Source of the DNA: a virus
Reading direction: 5' to 3' (one strand)
DNA length: 21,699 nt
Virus record (IMG/VR): IMGVR_UViG_3300036770_002995
Coordinates: 1-21,699 of that record
Both the position numbers and the translations under genes were made by a program. The notes beneath the pieces are model-generated. The model searched no databases. It was given only the letters and a program-made list of their open reading frames with translations, and was not told where the DNA came from. Shown here piece by piece: positions 7,362-14,974 of the stretch. The stretch's first letter is position 1, and each line of letters opens with the position of its first letter.

Positions 7362-7397
7362 CTAAGCTCCTAGCTCAGTAGAGCATACTTGCGGAAG

Positions 7398-7425
7398 ATA
7401 GTAGTCGTTTTTCTTACCTAGTCAA
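7398..7425 (-). promoter_or_regulatory. Sigma70-like promoter between terminase and portal
   Basis: On the minus strand, TTGACT (7425-7420, 5 of 6 consensus) is followed after 16 bases by TACTAT (7403-7398, 4 of 6 consensus). The predicted start of transcription near 7391 would give a leader of about 30 bases before the portal GTG. It lies in a 67-base gap, one of few gaps in an otherwise overlapping operon. It is not experimentally known. Confidence 0.5.
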
Positions 7426-7428
7426 AGC

Positions 7429-9249
7429 CTACTTTCGTCCCAGTCGCAAGCCCAGCGGGTCGAGGGCCTCGTCGATCGCATCCTGCAGGCCGGTGTTCAG
7501 CCGGAGCTTCTTCATCGTCGGAATGCTCGGTGCGACCTGAGCGTCCCCAGCGCCGGAGACCAGCATCCCCAAGGCGAGGTTGGCGTAGTTCAGCGAGTGG
7601 GCGTAGTGGTCGTCCTCGGAGGAGGTCCACGACGAGACCATCTCGCCCAGATCGTTGAAGGTGTCCACTCGCTTCATCGAGGTCAGGTGGCGCTTCAGGA
7701 TGGGCAGATCCTGATGCGAGCAGAACCTGAGCGTGCCGGAGTTCACCTGCCGGGCAAGGGCGTTGAAGGACTCCGTTCTGGAGGTGGTGATGAACCCCTC
7801 CGCCTCGTTCACCTTGAAGCCTTCGAGCGCGCCGCGCTGCTGGCGCATGTAGTAACAGGCCCAGACCCGACCAGCGTAGGAGTTCTCGACGAGATACTTC
7901 GAGACCGAGATGTCAGGGCCTGCATCGACCACGCCCTTTACGCAGCCAAACAGCTGCATCAGATATCGGACGCGCAGCCCCAAGTAGTTGTTTCCGTCCT
8001 GACGAATGCGTTCAAGGTAGATACAACGGATCTCCCTGCCGTGGCGAGCAAGGACAGAGAACCAACTGGTCTTGCCGACGTCGAGGCCGAAGGCGGTGTT
8101 GTTGGCCAACTGCCGCAGGCCGGGGTAGTACTCGGCCCACGCCTCCGGATCGTCAGGCCGAGCGATGCTCTGGTCCCTGATGACGCCTTGGTCGATGACG
8201 TCCTCCATGAAGGAAGTCTCGGCATCAGAGAAGGGGTAGCCCAACTTGAAGTTGACCCAGTCCTTCTTGCGCTCGTAGTCCTTCAGCTGCATCACCGTCC
8301 GGTGGACCGGATTGATGATGGGGACATCGATCGGCAGGATCTGGTACCCGCGCACGGAGGCGTCAGGGTGCTCGTGAACCCACTTTCGCTTGCTGGGGTT
8401 GCATAGCGTCTTGTACTTGATTGGGCTCTTGCAGCAGGGACAGCGCACGAACGCTGCGAGGATGTCCACCCCGGTGGAGGAGAGGTCTTCCTTCTCGATG
8501 GTCGCAAGGTTGCCGTCGAAGCCGGGGATCTCGACGTCCGTCAGCAGATTTGGGGCTACCCAGTCATGGCAGGTGTCGCACTTGACCGTGTAGTGGGCCT
8601 TGCTCGACGTCTCGAACATGGCATTGATGCCGTACTTCTCGACAGTCGGCGTGGAGAACGATCTCTTGTAATACTCGCCCGGCTTCGAGTGACCGAGGCG
8701 CGAGTTGAACGTGGTGAGGGTCGTCTGGTTGCAGAAGTCGACCTCGTCTTGGAACAGACCCTGCGCAGGTACGGAGATCGCCGCGCTCTGGCCGTAGGAT
8801 CCTGTGACGTAGAGGAAGCTGTTGCCGATGCGCTTCAGTTCGGAACTGTCCACGCTGCGATCCACCTGCGAGGACAGTTCTTTGCTGGTGTCGATGATGG
8901 GGTCGAGGCGCTGTTTAGAGAACTTCTGGGCGAACTTCGAGGTAGGCATCGCGTAGATGATCGTGATGGCCTTCGACAGGGACATCACGCCCAGCACCAG
9001 CCGGGCCCACATCTCGGACGCGCCGACCTGAGAGCACTTCTGGTTCACGATCTCGTCAGAGGTGTCGGAGAGGATCTCGATCTGGTATTCGTGGTCCTTG
9101 AACGACCATCGCCGGTCTGGGTCAGTCGGGCTGCTGGTGTTGCGCTCCATCCACTTCGGTACCTGCGACAGGTCGAACTGGTTTCCCGACTGCGTCTTGA
9201 TTCGGTCGAGATAGGAGCGGAACTCGTGGTGCAGACGTGGCTCACTCAC
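7429..9249 (-). CDS. Terminase large subunit, GpA family
   Basis: A 606-residue packaging motor and endonuclease. I place the start at GTG 9249: it forms GTGA with the upstream stop and has GGGGGA 7 bases before it. A 14-residue longer frame exists but has no such support. ATPase domain: a Walker A-like K-C-S-Q-V-G-A-S-E at about 71-79, the GpA-type variant, and a Walker B-like L-F-Q-D-E-V-D-F near 165-172. A zinc-binding-like pair of cysteine clusters, CDTC near 224-227 and CPCC near 270-273, follows; GpA terminases often carry this. The nuclease domain begins at about 387 with G-L-D-V-G-K (Asp390) and includes V-D-A-G-P-D near 441-446. Length fits the family (about 600-700). It would cut concatemers and translocate DNA through the portal encoded next. 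No small subunit is adjacent. Confidence 0.92.
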   Translation of the reverse strand: MSEPRLHHEFRSYLDRIKTQSGNQFDLSQVPKWMERNTSSPTDPDRRWSFKDHEYQIEILSDTSDEIVNQKCSQVGASEMWARLVLGVMSLSKAITIIYAMPTSKFAQKFSKQRLDPIIDTSKELSSQVDRSVDSSELKRIGNSFLYVTGSYGQSAAISVPAQGLFQDEVDFCNQTTLTTFNSRLGHSKPGEYYKRSFSTPTVEKYGINAMFETSSKAHYTVKCDTCHDWVAPNLLTDVEIPGFDGNLATIEKEDLSSTGVDILAAFVRCPCCKSPIKYKTLCNPSKRKWVHEHPDASVRGYQILPIDVPIINPVHRTVMQLKDYERKKDWVNFKLGYPFSDAETSFMEDVIDQGVIRDQSIARPDDPEAWAEYYPGLRQLANNTAFGLDVGKTSWFSVLARHGREIRCIYLERIRQDGNNYLGLRVRYLMQLFGCVKGVVDAGPDISVSKYLVENSYAGRVWACYYMRQQRGALEGFKVNEAEGFITTSRTESFNALARQVNSGTLRFCSHQDLPILKRHLTSMKRVDTFNDLGEMVSSWTSSEDDHYAHSLNYANLALGMLVSGAGDAQVAPSIPTMKKLRLNTGLQDAIDEALDPLGLRLGRK

Positions 9250-9578
9250 TCGATGGTCCCCCGAACCATAATCAATCCGGTGGCGAACCACGTGGTCTTC
9301 TTCCCCGCCATGGTCACCTGTGTCTCCAGAATCACCGGCCCCTCGTAGGTAAGGTCGATCGTCAGGGCAGAGGGGAACAGGTGGTGGACCAAGCTCGCGC
9401 TCCAGTTGGCGCTCCCCGAGTTGCTCTGAGCCACTGCGTCGGTCAGTGGAGCCTTGGTCTTCTCAACGAGGAGGCGGCTCTTGACCTCGGTGGCGCTGGT
9501 CATATCGAACGTAGCGCCGTTCTTCTTCAGGGTCTGGGCGATGAGAATGTCATCTCCAGTTACAAGGGTGATGCTCAT
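9246..9578 (-). CDS. Small beta-sandwich virion-like protein
   Basis: A 110-residue product from ATG 9578. GGAGG stands 7 bases upstream, a strong site, and the start overlaps the previous stop as ATGA. The first part (T-G-D-D-I-L-I-A-Q-T-L-K-K-N-G-A-T-F-D-M) followed by alternating hydrophobic strands looks like the Ig-like N-terminal module of baseplate/fibre proteins such as lactococcal BppU, where D-x-x-x-x-x-x-T-L and F-D-L-T are typical. This is a resemblance of pattern, not a family assignment. It comes last in a run of fibre-like genes and directly before terminase, coupled through GTGA. It could be a fibre-associated or virion accessory protein. Confidence 0.65.
   Translation of the reverse strand: MSITLVTGDDILIAQTLKKNGATFDMTSATEVKSRLLVEKTKAPLTDAVAQSNSGSANWSASLVHHLFPSALTIDLTYEGPVILETQVTMAGKKTTWFATGLIMVRGTIE
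9257..9262 (-). promoter_or_regulatory. Ribosome binding site fixing the terminase GTG start
   Basis: GGGGGA on the minus strand stands 7 bases before GTG 9249, inside the end of the upstream gene. Together with the GTGA overlap, it decides against the longer frame starting at 9291. Confidence 0.65.
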
Positions 9579-9793
9579 TCTGTCACCTCCGAGGTGAGCG
9601 TTTGCATTTGCAAGTTACTGGAGAACGAGGCGTCAAACTCGGTGGCTATGCCGACATCCAGAATGTTGCTGGAAAGGACTTCACTCAGGTTGCTGGACAA
9701 GCTCTGAGAGATATCCGAAGAGGGGGAGCCAGAGACGATGATCGTCTGCCCGCTGCCACCCAGTTTTCCGAGACCGAAAGAGAACAGGCTCAT
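9575..9793 (-). CDS. Small Ser/Asn/Leu-rich protein of unknown function
   Basis: A 72-residue product. ATG 9793 overlaps the upstream stop as ATGA and has no good Shine-Dalgarno sequence, so it probably depends on coupling; its own end overlaps the next gene as ATGA. The N-terminus (M-S-L-F-S-F-G-L-G-K-L-G-G-S-G) is glycine-rich and hydrophobic. The rest contains three S-S-N-[LI/L] elements (LSSNLSEV, LSSNILDV, FSSNLQM), giving a low-complexity pattern. I recognise no family. Being sandwiched in frame-perfect overlaps makes it likely real; a virion accessory or linker is possible. Confidence 0.6.
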   Translation of the reverse strand: MSLFSFGLGKLGGSGQTIIVSGSPSSDISQSLSSNLSEVLSSNILDVGIATEFDASFSSNLQMQTLTSEVTE

Positions 9794-11055
9794 GGTAGCG
9801 GAGTCACGTGGGTGAAGTTGACGTCAGTGCTGAACTCATGCAACACCGTCGTACCGTCGACATCGTAAATCCGAATGAGGTTACTTCCGACCAGTTCCCT
9901 CTTGTGGAAGTGAGCCTGATAGATCTTGGCCAGCTGAGCCGCCTGATCCACGGTCAGGTTCCCGCCCGAAGACAGGAGTTGATCCAGCGCTTTGTTGACT
10001 GTCGAGTCGATCACCACCGCCGTTCCCGTCGAGAGGTCGATCACGTTGGCTATTCCCCTGACCACGACCTCCCCCGCCGTCACCGTGGTCTCGATCTCCA
10101 CTTCCCCCGACGCCATGTCCAGCGTCACTTCTCCCCCGCCGCTGTAGTTCCTGATCTCGACGCCGCCCGAGAAATTGCGCAGCGCCAAAGAGTTCCCCGA
10201 ACCACCCATATCGATGATTGCGTACTGCCCCGGACCTGATCCTGCCACGTTTGACCAGCAATCTAGGATGCTGCATTGGGCGTTGCCTCCCAGAGTAATT
10301 ACGTCTTCAATGGCACAGTTGATGAGAAACCCGTTCACATAGTTGATCGTGTGCAGCAGGCAATTCGTGAACGTGTTGTCCCCGTCCAAAGTTCCGACAA
10401 TGGACAGGTTCTGGAAAGTGCATTGGTCTATCACCGCCGAAGGGTCGATCGTCAAGATAACGGTGACTTGGTTGTCGCCTATGAATGTGTAGCCGTGCGA
10501 GAGGTCTACCCCAGCCAGAGTGCAGGGCTGCATTATCTGGAACGCTCGAATGCCGTTCTTTTCGGCTATCGTCTTCGCATCAGCGAAGTTGTTTACAGGA
10601 GTGCTGCGAGTTCCTATGGGGACTGAGGTTCCAGACTGCCCGTCCAACACATCCACGCACACCACATTGTTGTACGCTGAGGCGAGAAGAGTGGATAGGT
10701 CTTGCAGGCCCGCAGAGTTGGCGGAACGCACGGATACTTGGTTGACATTCACTACGTCACCGACGTTGGAGTTTGCCCCCACAAGGTTCACAGCGTACTG
10801 CCCATCTTCGAAGGTGACCGTGTAGTCGTTGATGATCTCCACCACTCGCGCAAGGATTACTCCGCCTACCTCAACGGTCGTGTTGTGGCTGTGCGTCTTG
10901 GGCCAAGGCATACCTTCGTTGTCATCTTCCAGATTACGCAACCCAAGGCGAAACGCATTCAGGTCAAGCTGACGAATTTCGGTGGGAACTGACTGGATCA
11001 AAGTCAGTTCTGCCTTGGCGATATGGATGATCTTGTTCGGCCAGTCAATTACCAC
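9790..11055 (-). CDS. Virion protein with central beta-helix-like region
   Basis: A 421-residue product starting with GTG 11055; AGAGGA lies 7 bases before it, and the start overlaps the preceding gene by 11 bases. The N-terminal about 110 residues (V-I-D-W-P-N-K-I-I-H-I, then a long segment with E-I-I-N-D-Y-T-V-T-F-E-D-G-Q-Y-A) look like a domain that I recall as conserved in several phage structural proteins of unknown function. Residues about 160-330 show short repeating strands with stacked Cys/Asn/Gly turns (C-T-F-Q-N-L, C-L-L-H-T-I, C-A-I-E-D-V, C-S-I-L-D-C), as in right-handed beta-helices of tail fibres and spikes. The C-terminus (about 365-421) is a small beta-rich segment. It is likely a virion adsorption or baseplate-related protein; the exact role is unknown. 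Confidence 0.8.
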   Translation of the reverse strand: MVIDWPNKIIHIAKAELTLIQSVPTEIRQLDLNAFRLGLRNLEDDNEGMPWPKTHSHNTTVEVGGVILARVVEIINDYTVTFEDGQYAVNLVGANSNVGDVVNVNQVSVRSANSAGLQDLSTLLASAYNNVVCVDVLDGQSGTSVPIGTRSTPVNNFADAKTIAEKNGIRAFQIMQPCTLAGVDLSHGYTFIGDNQVTVILTIDPSAVIDQCTFQNLSIVGTLDGDNTFTNCLLHTINYVNGFLINCAIEDVITLGGNAQCSILDCWSNVAGSGPGQYAIIDMGGSGNSLALRNFSGGVEIRNYSGGGEVTLDMASGEVEIETTVTAGEVVVRGIANVIDLSTGTAVVIDSTVNKALDQLLSSGGNLTVDQAAQLAKIYQAHFHKRELVGSNLIRIYDVDGTTVLHEFSTDVNFTHVTPLP

Positions 11056-11245
11056 TGGTGGGTCCTCTGCCGCGCATTGCGGTCAGCACAGTTACTTGCT
11101 GACGAAGAGATTGAATCTCCGTCTGCTGCATCGCCATCACGCCTTCTACGGACGCTACCCGCTGCACAAGTAAATCGTGTGCCGCACGGGAATCCCGCAT
11201 GAACTGCTGCAACGCTTTGAAGTTCTTCAGCGAGACTTCGTCCAT
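11045..11245 (-). CDS. Short coiled-coil protein
   Basis: A 66-residue product from ATG 11245, sharing the A of the upstream TAA (TAATG); AGGG lies about 10 bases upstream. Residues about 5-55 form heptad-like hydrophobic spacing (L-x-x-x-V-x-x-V-x-x-V-x-x-M), a probable coiled coil, and the end is G-R-G-P-T-S-G-N. No membrane segment. Similar short coiled-coil proteins are found next to fibre genes as assembly factors or fibre trimerisation helpers, but nothing in the sequence proves that. A longer version starting at 11252 in another frame was discarded as a shadow. Confidence 0.6.
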   Translation of the reverse strand: MDEVSLKNFKALQQFMRDSRAAHDLLVQRVASVEGVMAMQQTEIQSLRQQVTVLTAMRGRGPTSGN

Positions 11246-12861
11246 TAGTCATCCCTAATCAGCAGTATGGTGAGGTCCAGACCGCTAGCGTTGTCGATGG
11301 TGCCTACGACATCTGATTGCTTGTAGTAGGGGGTGCCGCTGCCCTTGCGTATCCACCCAGTGATAGGTTGATCGCTCGCCAGAGAGCGCACATCCTCGAC
11401 GTAGCCGCTGGCATTGGTGAGTGCGTTGAAAATCACCGTGCCTTCACCAAGCGGGCCACCGGCACCGGCTTCTACGTACACACGCACGTTCTGCGTGGTG
11501 ATGGCTGCGCCAGTATCGGCGTCCTTCACGGTGATGCGAGTCGTGACCTGACCAGAGACCACGCTGACACTTCCAGTGCCTGTGTTGTAATAAGTAGGAG
11601 TTGTAGCGCCTGCAGCCACGTTGATGGTGAGCGTCTGGCTCGCTGCCACGTTCACCTTGATCGTTTCGTTTCCGGTCGAACCGTTGGTGCCAGCGTAGCC
11701 GCTCGCGTTGCAGTTCCAGTTCATCGCGGTAGTGGAAGACACCGTACCAAGGTCTACCGCGTGCCCTGTGCCGTCCGAGATGAACGTGCAGCCGTCCAAC
11801 AGACCAAGGTCGGTGGTGGCGACCGCGTGTGTGCCGGTGGCGCTGTCGAAGGTGCAGGTATCGAAAGATGCCCCTCCTACCGTCACGATGCCGCAGCGTC
11901 GGAACGTGGAGTTGAGCACCGTGCTGTTCGACTGGAAGTCGAAGTTGTTCATGTCCGTGAAGGTGCATGAACTGATGTTGATGTCCGCGTTGGCAGTGGC
12001 GAGGAATCTGCCCTTGCTGACCGTTCCCAGCGCGGTGATCGAGATGCTCGTCCAGTCCACCCGCGTCGAGGCGTTCAGTACCTCGATGGTGTTGAAGTTC
12101 GCCGTGACCTTCTCGGTGTTGGCGATGAAGATCGCTCGGTTGGCATCGCGGAAGTCCGCAGCCGTGCCGCTGGAGCCGATCTGAAACAGCCCCTGCATGT
12201 AGTAGGCACCGTCACGAGGGATCAACAGGCCCAAGCGGCGCGTGGAGGTGTTGTCCCAGTTCGCCGCGCCAAGGAAAGTGGCGTAGCCGTTGGCCAGATC
12301 GCCGTTGGTGACCACCAGATCGCAGCGGCCGTATCGGATCGCGTCGATGCCGTAAGGGTTACCCTTGCCGATGGAGGCTGCCACACCCACGTTGGCCTGC
12401 CAGCCAAAGTACTGCCATGTGCCAGAGGGAGCGCCTGCCGTGCGGTCTCGCGGCGTAACGCCGGGATCGACCGGATAGCAACGCCACCCACCGAACTGCC
12501 AGTCATCAGAGCCGGTGACGTACTGGCCGTAGTAGGCCGTCGTGCTGTTCCCGAAGTTGAGTTCCGCGCCCCCGTTCGCTTTCGTGGCGAGTACGCCCGG
12601 ACCCCACCAGTAGATCCACATGAGCACAGCCCCGTCGGTCGGGATGGTGACTCCGGCTCCGTTGTTGAAAAGGACCCCGCCACGTGGAGTACCTGCGGTA
12701 TCCCACGTGGCGGCGGTGGCCTTGGAGACACACGTGGTGTCCTGAATCGAGAAATCGGTTTCAGCCGTGATCGCGCCGCCGCCACCCACTGCCGTGAAGT
12801 TGGTAGTGTTGGCGGCGAGCGTGATGTCCGTCAGGTTGGTGGCGTAACTGGCTGCGGCCAC
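11245..12861 (-). CDS. Large virion protein with beta-helix-like centre and C-terminal Ig-like domain
   Basis: A 538-residue product starting with GTG 12861; GGAGG lies 5 bases before it. The N-terminal 230 residues are glycine/threonine-rich with several aromatic W-x-W-G and W-Q-F-G-G-W patterns, suggesting a jelly-roll or lectin-like beta domain. Residues about 285-400 show repeating short strands with Cys/Asn turns (I-S-S-C-T-F-T-D, L-N-S-T-F-R-R-C, F-D-T-C-T-F-D, L-L-D-G-C-T-F), typical of parallel beta-helix rungs. Residues about 425-538 (I-T-V-K-D-A-D-T-G-A-A-I and later strands) resemble an Ig-like or carboxypeptidase-regulatory-like module. No signal peptide. It is probably part of the tail or fibre apparatus, together with its neighbours. 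Confidence 0.8.
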   Translation of the reverse strand: MAAASYATNLTDITLAANTTNFTAVGGGGAITAETDFSIQDTTCVSKATAATWDTAGTPRGGVLFNNGAGVTIPTDGAVLMWIYWWGPGVLATKANGGAELNFGNSTTAYYGQYVTGSDDWQFGGWRCYPVDPGVTPRDRTAGAPSGTWQYFGWQANVGVAASIGKGNPYGIDAIRYGRCDLVVTNGDLANGYATFLGAANWDNTSTRRLGLLIPRDGAYYMQGLFQIGSSGTAADFRDANRAIFIANTEKVTANFNTIEVLNASTRVDWTSISITALGTVSKGRFLATANADINISSCTFTDMNNFDFQSNSTVLNSTFRRCGIVTVGGASFDTCTFDSATGTHAVATTDLGLLDGCTFISDGTGHAVDLGTVSSTTAMNWNCNASGYAGTNGSTGNETIKVNVAASQTLTINVAAGATTPTYYNTGTGSVSVVSGQVTTRITVKDADTGAAITTQNVRVYVEAGAGGPLGEGTVIFNALTNASGYVEDVRSLASDQPITGWIRKGSGTPYYKQSDVVGTIDNASGLDLTILLIRDD

Positions 12862-12882
12862 GACATCCTCCGATTCCCGTCA

Positions 12883-14850
12883 TTAGGTGTCGCTGGTCCG
12901 GATCGCGGTGATCGAACCCCCGTTGCTTCCCAGCACAGCCGAGGAGATGAACTCCTTGATCGGGCTTCCGCCGCCGTCGCGCACTTTCACCACGAGGTTC
13001 CGGTTGGCGTTGTAAATCGAGGTGAAGCGGTCGGTGTCCGTCGTACCATCGTACAGGTAGTCGATGTAGGCGATCCACACATTCCGTGGAGCGGTAGCCG
13101 CGACTACATCGAAGTCGTTCTGGCTGTCGTTCGCCGTGTGCCATGCCGTGTCGATGGTAAAGGTAGAAGTGCTCCAAGCGGTGTACTTCAATCGACGGTA
13201 GAAGCCGTTGTTGTCCTGCACCCGGATCCAGCCTGCTGCGGGCGTGTCGGAGGGGATGGCAGCGGACACGACCACGGAAGCGACGTTTGCCGTGCTCAGG
13301 TTGGTGTTCAGCGTCAGTTGGTTGTAGTCGATCTCCGGGTTGCCTTCAGCGTCGGTCGTAGAGCCGTCCCAAGGACCGACCAGCACACGGTCTTCCCCGC
13401 TGACCAGACCACCGACGATGAACGTCACGTAGTTCGGCGGGGTCTTCTGCGTGTTGGTCAGGTCGAACACTTTGTCCGCAGCGGTCAGGTCTGCGATCTG
13501 GATGCCCAGACCGTAGGAGCCGATGATCGCGGAGCCGGTGGACTGCCCTACGAACGGCTTGGCGATCAACGCCGAGCGGTCCACCGCAGTACCGGAGGCA
13601 ACTGCGGTGGCACTGGAGGTACCTCCAGTGATGGTCTGCGCGTTGGTCGGTGCTACCCCGGTCAGAAGCTGCATCCACAGCTTGGTGGCGGACGCGCCAG
13701 CGGTGTTGTTCACCGCGAGCAGACGCCCCGTGCCGCCAGACCATGAAAGGTTCTCGGAGGCCCCCCACGTTCCGCTGCCAGAACTGATGTTGATTTCGTG
13801 GGTGATGCCACGGAAAAGCTCGCCAGAGATGCCGTACAGCGTCTCGGAAGAACCATCGCGGCTGATCCACTTCATCCGCTCGTAGAACTGGTTGATCGTG
13901 CGGGAAGCGCGATCCCACTGCGAGTAGTAGGACTCGGGCGTACCGTTATTGTCTACGTCGAGCGTGACATAGCCTTCGCTGAGGTTGGTCACATCCGACC
14001 AGCCAGATACCGTCGTACCTGCCGTCGTGTTGTTCAGGTCAGCGGCATCGGAAAGCGCGAGTACGTTGTTACCACGCGCCGTGCCGTTGATGCTGAACTC
14101 AGCAAAAGTGAAGCCGAAGCGGCGGCAGGTACCGATCAGACGGCGACCGTCGATATCCGCGCCAGCGGTGCGGGTCTTCACCATGAAGCGGTGCGAGATA
14201 CCCTGCGTGGCGTCGGGGTTCAGACCTTGCGCGATAAGGTAGGCATCGGATGCGTCCCAATCGTTGTCGGTGCCGCCAAACAGGCCACCGGAGGTCGTGA
14301 TGGTAGTGGCGTCGTTCGCCGTGATGAGGCCCATCGAACCGTCAGTGACGTTCTTGATGAAGTAGCCGACCCACTGGTTCGTAGTCCACGATTTGCCGGA
14401 ATCGGTCAGCACCGCCGCGTTGGCCGAGCCGGTGTGCGTGCCGCCTTCGGAGTAGTTCCACCAATCGTCGCTCAGCACCGCGCCGTTCTGGATGATCTGG
14501 ATCATCACGCCTGCGTTGCCGAAGTTCACGATGCCGTCGTAGTAGACTTCGGTGCCGCCGCTACCTTGGATGACGGTACCGTCGTACAGGTGCTCCGCAG
14601 CGAGGTCGTTGATGTTGTACGCCCCGAGCAACCGGATGATGTTATCGGTCGAGCGGCTGGACGGGTTGAAGTCAGTGATGTCCAGTTCGTCATCGCCAGA
14701 GGAACTGGCGTCGTCCGCCAAGCCTTGCAGCCAGCGGTGAAACTCGATCACGGTCGCGTAGGACGGCGATACTCCGTTGTGGTCGTGCCCGATATAGCGA
14801 ATGTCGCCCGTCTCTCGGTCAACGGTCCAGTCAGCAGCTACAATGGCCAT
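12883..14850 (-). CDS. Large virion structural protein
   Basis: A 655-residue product from ATG 14850; AGGAGA (14863-14858) stands 7 bases upstream. The opening (M-A-I-V-A-A-D-W-T-V-D-R) and the following V-I-E-F-H-R-W-L-Q, with a D-D-E-L-D-I-T-D stretch, look like the start of a phage structural protein that I recall from other tailed phages without an assigned role. The body is beta-rich with many G/T/S runs, including T-G-G-T-S-S-A-T-A near 408-416, and ends with a V-V-K-V-R-D-G-G-G-S-P-I segment reminiscent of the Ig-like part of the next gene. No membrane segment. Two adjacent inverted repeats lie in its coding sequence (separate entry). Probably a tail or adsorption component; a direct function is not deducible. 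Confidence 0.8.
   Translation of the reverse strand: MAIVAADWTVDRETGDIRYIGHDHNGVSPSYATVIEFHRWLQGLADDASSSGDDELDITDFNPSSRSTDNIIRLLGAYNINDLAAEHLYDGTVIQGSGGTEVYYDGIVNFGNAGVMIQIIQNGAVLSDDWWNYSEGGTHTGSANAAVLTDSGKSWTTNQWVGYFIKNVTDGSMGLITANDATTITTSGGLFGGTDNDWDASDAYLIAQGLNPDATQGISHRFMVKTRTAGADIDGRRLIGTCRRFGFTFAEFSINGTARGNNVLALSDAADLNNTTAGTTVSGWSDVTNLSEGYVTLDVDNNGTPESYYSQWDRASRTINQFYERMKWISRDGSSETLYGISGELFRGITHEINISSGSGTWGASENLSWSGGTGRLLAVNNTAGASATKLWMQLLTGVAPTNAQTITGGTSSATAVASGTAVDRSALIAKPFVGQSTGSAIIGSYGLGIQIADLTAADKVFDLTNTQKTPPNYVTFIVGGLVSGEDRVLVGPWDGSTTDAEGNPEIDYNQLTLNTNLSTANVASVVVSAAIPSDTPAAGWIRVQDNNGFYRRLKYTAWSTSTFTIDTAWHTANDSQNDFDVVAATAPRNVWIAYIDYLYDGTTDTDRFTSIYNANRNLVVKVRDGGGSPIKEFISSAVLGSNGGSITAIRTSDT
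13581..13630 (-). repeat. Two back-to-back inverted repeats in the 655-residue virion gene
   Basis: 13581-13590 (CCACCGCAGT) and 13601-13610 (ACTGCGGTGG) are perfect complements with a 10-base loop. Directly adjoining, 13611-13620 (CACTGGAGGT) and 13621-13630 (ACCTCCAGTG) form a perfect 20-base palindrome with no loop. They encode about residues 407-424. A third, 6-bp hairpin lies near (13700-13716, GCGGTG/CACCGC). Whether this is function or codon coincidence cannot be told by eye. Confidence 0.85.
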
Positions 14851-14881
14851 CTTCAGGTCTCCTGATGGTAGGGTTCATCAA

Positions 14882-14901
14882 GGCAAGGACCCTTCCTTGC
14901 C
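14882..14901 (-). promoter_or_regulatory. 8-bp hairpin in the leader before the 655-residue gene
   Basis: Arms 14882-14889 and 14894-14901 (GGCAAGGA/TCCTTGCC) are perfect complements with a 4-base loop. It lies in the largest gap of the window (14851-14974), about 20 bases upstream of the Shine-Dalgarno sequence, and lacks a following T-run on the minus strand. It might be a weak terminator of the membrane-gene cluster or a leader structure. A TTGACC hexamer (14966-14961) upstream could be a -35 element, but no convincing -10 follows. Confidence 0.5.
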
Positions 14902-14974
14902 GCAGCTTTGTGAGGGAGCCGGAACAGAAACCAGCTTCCAAGATCATCTCTTTTTTTCAAGGTCAAGTACAGGC

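Noticed and set aside
7371-7385. A tRNA D-arm-like string (TAGCTCAGTAGAGCA) on the plus strand in the terminase/portal gap
   Set aside because: The loop is only 4 bases, there is no matching acceptor stem or T-arm downstream, and the piece overlaps the portal ribosome site, so it is not a tRNA.
9250-9291. 14-codon longer start of the terminase
   Set aside because: It would overlap the upstream gene by 46 bases, while GTG 9249 has both a ribosome site and a GTGA junction.
14951-14957. T7 run on the plus strand as a terminator tail
   Set aside because: No stem precedes it on the plus strand and there are no plus-strand genes to terminate.
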